DNA of 64,000 bases, from contig JBAIAC010000014.1 of assembly GCA_037349315.1 (NCBI GenBank), positions 25,397,001-25,461,000 on the forward strand, in the 5' to 3' direction. The notes beneath the pieces were generated by a model, which had not been told where the DNA came from, made no database searches, and saw nothing but the letters and a program-made list of their open reading frames with translations. The translations under genes and the position numbers were made by a program. This DNA is from Chelydra serpentina. Taxonomy: Eukaryota; Chordata; Testudines; Chelydridae. Each line of letters begins with the position of its first letter. Position 1 is the stretch's first letter. Below are positions 9,750 through 20,475 of the stretch, one piece after another.

Positions 9750-12700
9750 ACATCTAATCTTGATTTAAAGAGTTCAAGTGAAAATCTACCACATCAGTGT
9801 TGTTCTAATGGTTAATTACCCTATCAAAAATTTGCCTTTTTCTAGTCTGAATTTGTCTAGCTTCTTTCTATTGGAACTTATGCCTTGCGCTGGGAAATTA
9901 AAGAGCTCCGAATTCTTGTACCCATATAAACTTGGATAAAGTCACCTTATAACCTTTTATTCAGTACTATAAACCACACAGACTGAGCTTCTTTAGCCTT
10001 TTACTGAGAGGCAGGTTTTCCATCCCTATGGATCCTCTTGGGTAAGGGCCTGAAAAGAACTTTTGGAGACATTGAGCCAGCTAACCCAGACTCTTAAAAA
10101 GGGAGAGAAGCATGAAGAAGGCTATCAATCATACCCAAAGTATGAAAAGTACTGATAAACAGCACATATGATGGCACTATTTGACAATCCCTGCTCAAGA
10201 AAATTCCAGGATTCTCCTACACAGTTTTGGCAAAGTAGAAAAGGATTTGTGTGCATCTTTGTAATATTTCTTAATGGATTCCACAACACCATTGGGTTGT
10301 TGCTGGAACATCAAACACACTGTATCAACCCTACTGTCTTCTGTGAAAAGACCAGTTTGGCAAGATATGTTAAAAAACAAATCATTACAATGGTAATGAG
10401 GCACTCCAACCTGCCCTGAATTGTCTGGCAGTGTTTCAATTTGAAAGCAGCAACCCATGTTTTCTCCATAACTCAAGGGTTAATATATACTTATTATTGC
10501 CACTTGGGATTACAGCAATATCGAATTTTCATGCCACTACAGTGCTCCTTAAAGTTTGATGTACTTCTGAAGCTTTAAGTGCTTTCTCTCTCTGTGTGAC
10601 TGATGTGAGATATAACAGCAGTAAAACCTACTATTTTATTATTTGTTCCACAGAAATATGAGTCTTTCAGTCTCTGTGTTGACTGATCTAAAAAAAACCA
10701 AATAAGTCTCCAAGAATAAAACACTCTGCAAGTGTCTGATACTCATTGTTTGGGTGAGGAGTTGTGGGGAAGCATTTAAAAAGTGTTCCTTTGGAATCTC
10801 CTTTTCTCTCTTTTCTTTTTTCAGTTAGAGCATTTTGAGGTGCATAGGTTTACCATGTGGAATTTGAGGCTTAGAAAAACATTTGCCCCACTCTCTGTTT
10901 CCCTAACATGCCTATGGAAGAAAATGCATCCTAGCAGGTTATGTCCCAATGTTCTGTGATATCCACTTTCAAAGTACTCACCTATAGCTACAAGCTTTAT
11001 TGATAGAAAGAATTTGCTTAGCTGAGCACCAAGATGTTGTTATAGGCGGCCAAGACAGGTTGTCCATGATTCTAAAGGAATTGTTTAATAGAATATATCA
11101 TGTTCCTATTTTCTCAGAAACAGCCTAAATGTTGTGTTCTTATATCCTGGTCCCCTAGGTGTCAAGAGGAGTTTTCTCTGAGCTCCTCAAAAGGAGCTTG
11201 TTGCCAGGATAACCAGTGTTCTGGAGACCTTAGAAGAGTTGGAGTGTAACTTCTCTGTTTCATGTTCGTTAGGTCATTCTTGAGCAAGTCACAAAGGCTT
11301 TGGATAGTATAGTGATGGATCCTATACCTCTAAATGTTCCCCTGCTTGATGAGACCCAAGAAGCTATAGCAAGTCTGGTAGACCTTGTTGGGAAGTAAAA
11401 CTTGTTTTCACCTTCCACAGCCTTCTGAGGAAGTAGTGACCAAACTTTGTAGGCTGCTCCATGGCCTCCTCCCCTCCTACAAATAAGGATCACTGTCTCT
11501 CCTCCCTTCCCTACCAACAAGCAGTTCTTCCAGCAATTCTTCTCTCCTTCCCTGTAGCAATCTACTCAGACCCCACACAGTTGCTTCCCCAAACCGCCAT
11601 CTGACTTTCTAGCTGTCCTTACCAGTAAGCTAGGTCCTCTGCCTGTCTTGGTCAGAGACTCTCTCTTGTTCTTGGGCTTCCTGTTTGAGTTGATGCCTCT
11701 TTTATAGCTTAGCTGATGGCTTAGCAGTTAATGGGTAGCTGATTTTTAACCCACATATCCTTATATTTAATGGAGTATGCCCTGTCCACACCTAATGTTC
11801 AGGTACCTTTCCATATAGCCTCCTAATCATTATGAAAATCCCTCTTGGCTGCTTAAACCCATGTCTATACTACAATGTCTAACATTTATGCACTGCCAGT
11901 CCTATACACCCAGAGGTCTTGGCCCAAATGTAGTGCCCTGTAAAGAAAATCTCTTAACTTTCATCAAGGCAGCTATGTGCTGGCTAAGTGTTTAAAGCAC
12001 AAGTTTGGTGGCTACAGATCTTTGAATATCCAGGCAATGGCAGCCCTATGTTTCTGAGTATTCACACAGCACTAACTAAACCCCCAAAGTTCTATTCCAG
12101 CATGCACCGATCTTACTATAAAATCTAGCTTCGATTCTCTTAGCAGAGTGGGTTTTGGAAACTCCTGCTCAAGACTCTGGAACTTGAGGGCATTTGTTTT
12201 AATTCATTCACACATTCTAATTTCTCCACTTCTCGGAGTCTGATGTTTTTTGACTACAAACTGCTTTGTACTCAGTCCTTGTTTCCTTTTATTACTTCCC
12301 AACTGTAATAAATTCTCTGACAGTCACTAATCTGAACCTTGCCTTTCTTCATACCTTCCCCTCCAAAACATATTTAGGTACCACCATGATACCATGATCT
12401 CCCTCCAACCATCAGCTTACACTAAAATGGTTGTGTTGATTTCTTTCCTTTTCAATGCGTAAATTTCCCCCCAGCTCAGTGTTGAACTATTTCACATGTC
12501 CTTCAGGCTTTCCCTTTACAATGTGCCTGTTGAGTGCATTTAGATTTGCAATGAGAAGATGACAATGAGAAGTAGACAGCTTGTGAGCTAAAGCCCTTGA
12601 GCTTTGAGGGGCTTGTCTGCCTGAAGGGAGAACACAGTTCACTGTAGCTCTACTAAAGTTCCATTTTGTTAATAAATGTATAACATGTAGCAGGCTAAAT

Positions 12701-13589
12701 GAAAAAAAAGAAACTCACTTATAATTCCTAAAGGACCTCAGGGATCTGTTAGACTGACAGGACACCAATTTGTACCTTTTCGAGGACATTAGACTGGTGG
12801 AACATCAGAATCATTTTATAGGAGTGAATACTACAAAATTTTCAAGCATTCGCTCAGCTGGAATAGACTTTGGAATGTAGTTACAGTGAAAGGGCAATTT
12901 TACCCTTTATCTGTCTGTTATTTCTATCTTTTATGAACATGGGAATAGAGTGATATTCCTAAAATACATCAGACCAAAAGCAAATCTCAACTAAAAAGGA
13001 ATGAATCACTGTAGGGTAGAAACCATCATAAAACCCACCTCACTTATTCTCATCTTAATTATCCTGCCTGCGTCTACTATTGTCCTATTTTGTATAATAA
13101 ATAGCATATCATAATACCTAAACTTATTCATTCCTTCTTACTGATTCTTTTTAACCTGTTGTTGTAAATTAGTTTCTGCACAGGAGCATACACACCCTGC
13201 TCCCTGCCCCATCCAAATTTCAATAACTAATTACTACCTTTGTTGTTCGGCTGTCCATATTATCAATGTTAATTCCTGGAACAATAAAACCATGGGTCCG
13301 ATCCGGTCCTGTCCTGTCCTCAATATGAGTTGAAGTTGATGAAAGTTATTGGAGAACTGTAGTAAGAGAAACAGGCTTATTGAATTTACTACTTATTATA
13401 GTCTTTGTTTGGTGCTGGTGTCAATGGGTAACACTCAGGATTGGGAGTCTATTCTGCAAGGTGCTATACAAACACAGACAGGGAAAGTACTACCACCAAA
13501 AACCAAATAATCTACATTTGAAAAATAAAAGATGCAGTAAATCAGGGTAGAAAACAACAGGAAGGACTGGGCTTAGATTGCTCCCTCTT
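9750..13589. other. 3.8 kb with no recognised gene or bounded repeat
   Basis: This is one of the two longest stretches without an identifiable element. Overlapping open frames of 83 and 93 codons on opposite strands at 10168-10476, and one of 83 codons at 11269-11520 (minus), have no recognised domain, no splice-site context I could support, and mirror each other as chance frames do. If the window lies in a large intron or near a regulated gene, conserved non-coding elements would most plausibly be in a stretch like this, but none can be called from sequence alone. Confidence 0.4.
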
Positions 13590-13695
13590 TGAGGCATGGA
13601 ATGTGTCCGTGTGTGTTTGTATCATGCCTAACACTATGGGGCCCAATGCACATGGAGACCTCTGGCCACTACTGCAAAATAATAAAAATCAGCTA
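13590..13695 (+). repeat. L2-like LINE 3' end
   Basis: GTGTGTTTGTATCATGCCTA, then ACACTATGGGGCCCAATGC, and an ending in GCAAAATAATAAAAATC matches the order of an L2-type 3' tail (TGTTTGTA, GCCTAGCACAATGGGGCCC, A/T tail). The same family is present at 5790-5935 and, inverted, at 36965-37110. It is non-coding and 5' truncated. Confidence 0.55.
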
Positions 13696-13775
13696 ACCCT
13701 GACTATTGCTTAACCCAGCCATTCTTAATTGGCTGATTTCTCACAGGTATCGTGAGAGAAACAGAACATTAAAAG

Positions 13776-14107
13776 TGTCAGAGGGGTAGCCATGTTAGTC
13801 TGGATCTGTAGAAGCGACAAAGAGTCCTGTGGCACCTTATAGACTATAAGCTTTCATGGGTGAATACCCACTTTGTCAGATGCATGCAGTGGAAATATCC
13901 AGAGGCAGGTATAAATATGCTGGGAAGAGTCAGGCTAGAGATAACGAGGTTAGTTCAATCAGGGAGGATGAGGCCCTCTTCTAGCAGTTGAGGTGTGAAC
14001 ACCAAGGGAGGAGAAATTGCTTTTGTAGTTGGCTAGCCATTCACAGTCTTTGTTTAATCCTGAGCTGATGGTGTCAAATTTGCAAATGAACTGAAGCTCA
14101 GCATTAA
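13776..14107 (-). mobile_element. Longer copy of the GTATCAGAGGGGTAGCC retroelement, 11-bp TSD
   Basis: An 11-bp duplication, AACATTAAAAG, flanks the insertion at 13765-13775 and 14108-14118. The 332-bp body starts TGTCAGAGGGGTAGCCATG and continues through AAAGAGTCCTGTGGCACC and GGTGAATACCCACTTTG to AAATTTGCAAATGAACTG. The left end is shared with the copies at 9631 and 28111 and is therefore the conserved 3' end, while the right end is a 5' truncation point. Unlike those two copies, this one is collinear and not inverted. The short minus-strand remnant shows no catalytic motif. A Penelope-like or other target-primed element is suspected. Confidence 0.8.
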
Positions 14108-14158
14108 AACATTAAAAGACATTTGAAAGGGGAGGGTAATGGATATAAACGCATAGAG

Positions 14159-14461
14159 CGGGGGTCGGGAACCTTTCAGAAGTGGTGTGCCAAGTCTTCC
14201 TTTATTCACTCTAATTTAAGGTTTCGCGTGCCAATAATACATTTTAATGTTTTTAGAAGGTCTCTTTCTACAAATGTCTATAATATAACTACTAAACTAG
14301 TGCTGTATGTAAAGTAAATAAGGTTTTTAAAATGTTTAAGAAGCTTCATTTAAAAATTAAATTAAAATGCAGAGCCCCCCAGATCCCAGGCAGTGTGAGT
14401 GCCACTGAAAATCAGCTTGCGTGCCGCCTTTGGCACGCGTGCCATAGGTTGGCTACCCCTG
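14159..14461. mobile_element. hAT-like MITE with perfect 8-bp TSD
   Basis: The perfect duplication GCATAGAG lies at 14151-14158 and 14462-14469. The termini CGGGGGTCGGGAACC and GGTTGGCTACCCCTG are imperfect inverted repeats (about 11 of 15). The 303-bp interior includes GTGTGCCAAG near the left end and GTGCCGCCTTTGGCACGCG near the right, and has no transposase. The 8-bp TSD and C(A/G)GGGGT termini point to a non-autonomous hAT element. It lies 41 bp from the preceding retroelement's TSD. Confidence 0.85.
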
Positions 14462-14469
14462 GCATAGAG

Positions 14470-16474
14470 CATTCACACTTATTATTTAATTTGTCTTGAT
14501 AAGAAATAGTTCAGATTATACATGACAAGAAATACACAGTTAATGCAAAATCTTTTCACTTAAACCAAAGCTAGTTCCAACTGTACTATTTTTTCCAGCA
14601 GATGGCATGTATAGAATGGTCACACACCCTCTCAGTTCTTTACAAATTACATCAAAACAAAGAACCAAGGCAAGGCCAGTCTGTATGAGGAACAAGAAAT
14701 GTTTTTACAAGAAAGCACTGAAAAGTGAAGAAATAGTAGCAGTACCATCACTAGTTGTTATTGCACTTACATGCAAATGTTAAATGATATGTGTGCATTG
14801 CACTTTATGCAGAGTAAAAGACTAAAGGGTTTACATTCAAAGGTTCTGTCTCTGCAGCTGATTCAGTAGAAGTAGATTCCCAGGTGCAAGGAGGGGATCA
14901 TTACAGGATCATGGCTTATAACTTTAGCATTGCACAGTTTAAGAAACATAACATAGTACAGGACAATAAATGAATGCTTTTTCCCAACTAACATTTCAGA
15001 GGATATGTAGGCAATGTACTTGCCTAATTTGGGAACTAGCCATGGCACCAAGGTCAAGATACTTCCCCAAGTGCAGCTGAATGTTTAACGACCAGCAAAT
15101 AATCAGGACAACTTCAGGTTTAGGTCTCCTTCAGAAGACATTGCCTTACTGCCTTATCACCCACTGCCATCACCATGGGGGATTTATTTAATACTAATTT
15201 AGAGGGAAGGGTTCCACTTGCGAACCCCAGTGCCACTCTCTGCAACATACAAGTAAACTCTCCAGGTGTCCCATCTACAGACTGGCCCAGCCTGACCATG
15301 ATTAGATCTGACAGCATTACAGTTCAAGGTGGATTAGCAAGAGATGTAAGGTAACCAGTTACTAGAAAAAAAATCTTCAAAAGAAAATTCTGAAAAAATA
15401 GAGTTCTATCAAACATTTTAGAGAAATACTTACAAAGTTCTGGACTCAGTACCCCAAAAAACTTCACATTTTCTTTTTTCCTATCTAACTCCCAATCCCC
15501 ATGCTCATTTGTCTTCTTCTCCTCTTCAATTTCAAAACTCATTGACATTATTACTGTCAGAACCTGACAGGGAAAATACAGCTGCAAACATAGCTGAAGT
15601 TGCAATTGCTACTGACTTGCATTCACTGTTAACAGCGTGGAATGCTTACATGTGGTGTTTCTGCATGATGTAAAATCCCCATATCCGCTTTTGTTCTTTA
15701 ATCAACAGAGGACAATTTATTTGTAATGTTGAAACTTCGTTCCTAGTGCCCATTCAAGAACAGCCACAATGTTTATAGTAGTTAAATTCTGATCTCAGAT
15801 CAGATGGGCAAGTATCACTTTGTAAAAAAATAGTTACTGCTCATTACCAAAAATGTACTCACATGTATGAGCTCGGGAGACTGGAAATAAACCAGAGAAG
15901 ATTCTGCCTCAAGATTATGGTTTGAATATGGACTAGATCAATAATAAATGAAAATTATTACTGGCCAATGGCTGTTCATTGATCTCTGTAGAGTGGGTTG
16001 GTGGTCCTAGTATACATCTATCTGCATAATACTTGGCACTACTTTTTATTCTTTCTGGAACACTCAGAAGGAGATAAACAATGGAACGGTCATAGGGGCT
16101 AAACTACCCTATCAAGCTCAGGCCTTGTTTACACTAAACTTATAAAGGTATTTGAAAATATTTTCAAGCACACTTGCAAACTATTGCAGTTTCTGTCTGT
16201 GATTTCTCTGATTGCTAGCCATTCACAAAATGGTGGATCTTCTCAACTGAGAGTAAAGTTAATTAGTTTTAACTGCACCAACTTACCCCTATGGTTAGCT
16301 TCACCAGGGATAAGGCTGACTCACTGAATCCCACTATAACATTGGGTAATGTTTTCTCAGAGTGGTCACGTTAGAATCTCTCTCCCCTTTTTTATATTAC
16401 TACTGTTATTTCTGATAACTCCACAGGATACAGGATAGGAAAATAACATATAAAACTATCACTTATTTACCATT
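14470..16474. other. 2.0 kb with no recognised gene or bounded repeat
   Basis: Several minus-strand open frames of 64-93 codons between 14863 and 15605 have no recognised motif. The sequence is AT-rich with no clear boundaries. Confidence 0.4.
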
Positions 16475-16815
16475 TGTGACAGGGTTTTGGACAAGGAGTG
16501 CTTAATAAAGCCTGTGCCATGCCAGCCCCAATTAAGGGGAATGGATTGGAACTGGCTGAATAGACCTGTGCCTGCCTGGCAACTAGAAACAGCTCCCAGC
16601 CTAATTAGCCAGGGGCTATAAAGGGAGAGATAAGAGGGACTGGTGGCTCTAGTCTGCTGCTTGTGAAGCCTGGCTGTAAAATTCTGTATATAGATAGAGT
16701 GTTGGGGGTGGGAAATAGATATAAATAAAGTACACTAGTGATTGTATCAACCTGACATGTCCCTGACTGGTTTGTAGGGTCAGAAGTAAGAGGGGCCCAG
16801 CTGTGTCTTGCTATA
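16475..16815 (+). mobile_element. Probable solo LTR, about 340 bp
   Basis: The block begins TGTGACAGGG and ends near TTGCTATA. It contains GGCTATAAAGGGAG (about 16614), a good TATA box, and an AATAAAG polyadenylation-type signal at about 16725, in the order expected of an LTR (U3, TATA, poly(A) signal, U5). The left flank CCATT and right flank GCATT agree at 4 of 5 bases, a possible eroded TSD. No internal retroviral or Gypsy coding sequence adjoins it. A minus-strand open frame of 118 codons at 16605-16961 overlaps this block and is not recognisable. Confidence 0.55.
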
Positions 16816-18824
16816 GCATTGGACTCTAGTAGAAATGTATATAGAAGTATATACAAATAGAAAGGGAGAAAACAAGGCTTGGAAAAAACCCAAGAGATAT
16901 TACTAAAGGATCCAGTATAACCCAGATTAGCTTCAAGAGCATTTAAAGCATACTTAAGCATAGCTGGTAATATATAGCATGGGTTTAGCTAAGACTCTTA
17001 TGTCTTATTGGATATCCTTTGTATGGAAGGGGAAAAGCCCTTTATATAAATCCCATCCTCTGGGGAGGAGGGGGTAAACTGACACACATCCCCCAAAACT
17101 AAGTAGAAGACTTAGTTTCTCTTCAGGTCCCACTTTCTTGTCAGCTGAAGTGCTAATTATGACTCTGAGGTGGCATTCTATTGTCCCTGCTGCAGGGTTG
17201 ATAGGAAACACACAGAAGACTAGAGAACATTGGTACCTCTGTTAATATATTGTTGATAGTGAACTTCCTGGCAAAGTATTGCCTACTGATGTAGGCATGT
17301 AACTCCCACTCTCCTGCAAGAGAAGCACTGCTTCAGGGAAAGTGTCTCCAAGATGGCCCCCTTTCCCTGTTGCTTCTGATTGGTCCACGAAGGGAGGGGA
17401 GAGGACAGGGAGAAGCAGAGCACCAGTGGCTGAAAGGTCTCCAGCACAGGAGAAGAAGCTACCACAAATTTGCCTCCACCCACTCCTCAAACAGAATAAT
17501 TCTCACTGTCTGATGCTCCTGCTCTGAGGCAGGTCAGCAGAAAAAAAAGCAGTTTGCTGCTGCTCAGAGGGGGAACCCAGCTCTGATCCATCCTCAGTAG
17601 TTCCTGAGGCAGCAATTGAGAGCAAAACACATGGCAGAGACTGCCTCCTGCTGAACCACCAAAATATCTGGTGAATGGGGCATGGACAGGGAAGTGAACA
17701 AAAGGGGGATGAGGAAAGAGGAAGATCTAGAGTAAAAGGAAGGAGAAGCACATGAAAGAATTGTAGGCTGGTTAAAGAGAGGAAGAGACAACAAAGGGAG
17801 GAGCTGGAAAAGGGGGGGAAGTAAAATGGATCTATTGCAAGTTACAAGAAAGGGGGCTTAGAAGTGAACAGACTTTTAAATAGAGAGGTCTCACTCATAA
17901 TTTGTATTTGAGGCCTGTCCATATATTATGAAAACCTGAACTGATGGGGCCCCCAAAGTTAAAAAGCAACATCTGCAGTTGTGGAAACAGAGATTATGCT
18001 TAATTGGGAGGAAAGGAGTCAGCAAGCAGGGAAGTAATTTTGGAATGAATTGTAAACCAGCGTAGAAACTGAATTTAAATCAGGAGTGGGTAGGTAACCA
18101 GTGAAGATGATGGATGAGATATGATCACCTTTCCAGGGTCAGCTGCATCAGAGCCATGGAGATTTAGATTGATGCATTTAATTTACAGTATTAATATGCA
18201 AGTACAATACCTATATAAAAAGTAGAGCACCCACCTACCTTAGAGGTAATGCCAAGTCTCTTACCATTATTACATGAATAATAATGCTCATAGGCGGGTC
18301 ATATAGCCAGTTTATCCAACACTCTGGGACAGTAGCAAGTTTGAAAGATATGCAAGTATAGGTGTAAATATTATTAAAATATCTTCCAAATTAAATATTT
18401 TACTGTACATTTTTTCAACTTTATTTTTACAATAGCCTTTAAATAACATTCTTATTGGATTAATAGTACATAATCTTCTATCAATTACAGTAGCGTTGGT
18501 CACATCATAAATCCTGGTCTGGGTCCAGGCAAAAACTTTTCTACTGGCAGTTGATTTTCAAATTATATGTTGCTTTTTAGAGCTGCACAAGCTCCTTTTC
18601 AAAAGCTTCAGAATACTATGAGAGGAATAATATTGCTAGGACATGTGATCCTTTACTGAGAGGTGTTTAAACCTCATGTAGATCCCTCTCTTCCATGGTC
18701 TGCTGAACATGAATATACAAGTAAAACAAACAAACTTTTCTATATTGTATAATCAGCTTAGTGATTGAAAACGGGGTGGGAGCAGGGCAAATAATTAATT
18801 TCTATTTCTGACAAATACTCCCCA
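16816..18824. other. 2.0 kb, unassigned, partly GC-richer
   Basis: The part at about 17240-17830 is richer in G/A and gives several overlapping frames on both strands, none with a recognised motif. It could be an old LTR or a regulatory block, but no ends are visible. The remainder is AT-rich. Confidence 0.35.
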
Positions 18825-18825
18825 A

Positions 18826-19059
18826 ATCATAGAATCATAGAATCTCAGGGTTGGAAGGGACCTCAGGAGGTCATCTAGTCCAACCCCCTGCTCAAAGCAG
18901 GACCAACCCCAACTAAATCATCCCAGCCAGGGCTTTGTCAAGCCTGACCTTAAAAACCTCTAAGGAAGGAGATTCCACCACCTCCCTAGGTAACCCATTC
19001 CAGTTCTTCACCACCCTACTAGTGAAAAAGTTTTTCTTAATATCCAACCTAAACCTTCC
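18826..19059 (-). mobile_element. CR1 LINE, 3' segment (left part of a split copy)
   Basis: AATCATAGAATCATAGAATC at the left edge is the inverted CR1 octamer tail. It is followed by the well-conserved CR1 3' UTR, with AGGGTTGGAAGGGACCTCAG, then TCCAACCCCCTGCTCAAAGC, and the end of the reverse transcriptase C-terminal region. The element reads on the minus strand and is interrupted at 19060 by an LTR-like insertion. The copy continues at 20235-20475. Good agreement with the other CR1 copies here suggests it is relatively young. Confidence 0.9.
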
Positions 19060-20234
19060 TGTGATGGTGTCCCCAATGAAACTTTATGGGGAGATGCTTA
19101 TAAAGGTACATATGATATAACTGGAATATGTTTTATGCTACATGTGCCATGTAACATATTTCTGTAAAAGTTATGATCTACTGAATCTATTCCTCCTATT
19201 TGTATGCATGTATCATTGTTGTAGTTGAAGTTATGAATATTGGTTTTATATTTGCTGGGTTTATACATAACCTTGGTAAGAGCATGGGATCATGTCTGGA
19301 GAAAAGAATGTGCAAGTTAAGTGCAAGCACTTAACAGACAAAAGGAGTCCCAGACACCAATCCACATCTGAGCTTGGCCAAAAATGTCACTGGGCTAGTT
19401 TCGGAATTGTGCATGGACATGTGACTTGCCCCTGTGATCCCAAAACTCCAGGGTAACATGATACTACACAGGGAGTGGGGAGGAGTATCCATCCAGGGGA
19501 GAAAGTCTATTTAAATTCCTGGGAGACCCCTCCATGTTGTCTTCAGCTGGCTAAAGAGAGAGGCTCTCCACCTCCCAAGGACATACCTGAAGGAGACTGA
19601 ACAAAGGATAAAGACAATAAGGGGTGTGAGCGATTGCTGGACCCAGGCTAGGAGTTTTACAGCCTGTAAAAGAAAGAGACTGGAACTGGTGAGGTTTTTA
19701 TCTGTGTTGAGTTTGATTAGACCTAGACGTCCGTGTTTTATTTTATTTTACTTAGTAATTCACTTTGTTCTGTCTGTCACTACTTGGAATCACTTAAATC
19801 CTACTTTCTGTGCTTATTAAAATAACTTTGTACTTATTAAGTTACCTGGAGTACATGTTAGTACCTGAGGGGGGCAAACAGCTGTGCATATGTTTCTATC
19901 TTTGAAATAGAAGGCGAACTATTTATGAGTTTACCCTGTATAAACTTTATACAGGGTAAAACTGATTTATTCAGGGTTTGAACCCCATTGGGAGTTGGGC
20001 ACCTGGGTGTCAAAGGCAAGAGCACTTCCTGAGCTGCTTCCAGGCAGGCCCACAGCTGTTAGTGGACATGGCTCAGACCTGGGTCTGGGTTTGCAGCAGA
20101 TCAGCAGAATCTGGCTCAAAACAGACAGGATTCTGGAGTCACAAGCTGGAAAAGGCAAGAAAGCGGGGACAGAAGTAGACTTGGAACACCAGGTGGCAGC
20201 TCCAAGGTGGTTTCTGTGATACCAACCTGTCACA
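19060..20234 (+). mobile_element. LTR-like element inserted in a CR1
   Basis: The 1175-bp insertion starts TGTGATGGTG and ends ACCTGTCACA, giving TGTGA/TCACA terminal inverted repeats of the LTR TG...CA type. The flanking CR1 bases CTTCC (left) and CTCCC (right) agree at 4 of 5, a plausible TSD. No gag, pol or env sequence was seen, so a solo LTR is most likely. A 36-bp near-palindrome lies at 19928-19963. Position inside a CR1 proves it inserted later than that CR1. Confidence 0.7.
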
Positions 20235-20475
20235 CTCCCCCTCTGCAACTTGAGACCATTACTCCTTGATCTGTCATCTTCTACCACTGAGAACAGTCTA
20301 GATCCATCCTTTTTGGAACCCCCTTTCAGGTAGTTGAAAGCAGCTATCAAATCCCCCCCTCATTCTTCTCTTCTGCAGGCTAAACAATCCCAGTTCCCTC
20401 AGCCTCTCCTCATAAGTCATGTGCTCCAGCCCCCTAATCATTTTTGTTGCCCTCCGCTGGACTCTTTCTATAGAA
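20235..20475 (-). mobile_element. CR1 LINE, 5' side of the split copy (RT C-terminus)
   Basis: Continuation of the CR1 at 18826-19059. Read on the minus strand it encodes [20 protein letters not shown] followed by [17 protein letters not shown]. This is nearly identical to the C-terminal reverse transcriptase region of the copy at 31197-31754. The copy is 5' truncated near 20475. Confidence 0.9.

Noticed and set aside
16605..16961. A 118-codon minus-strand frame with hydrophobic stretches
   Set aside because: It runs across the edge of an LTR-like block and has no recognised family; no splice or promoter context supports an exon.
19967..20350. A 127-codon minus-strand frame spanning the LTR/CR1 border
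   Set aside because: It crosses from CR1 RT tail sequence into the inserted LTR, so it is a chance fusion of two elements.
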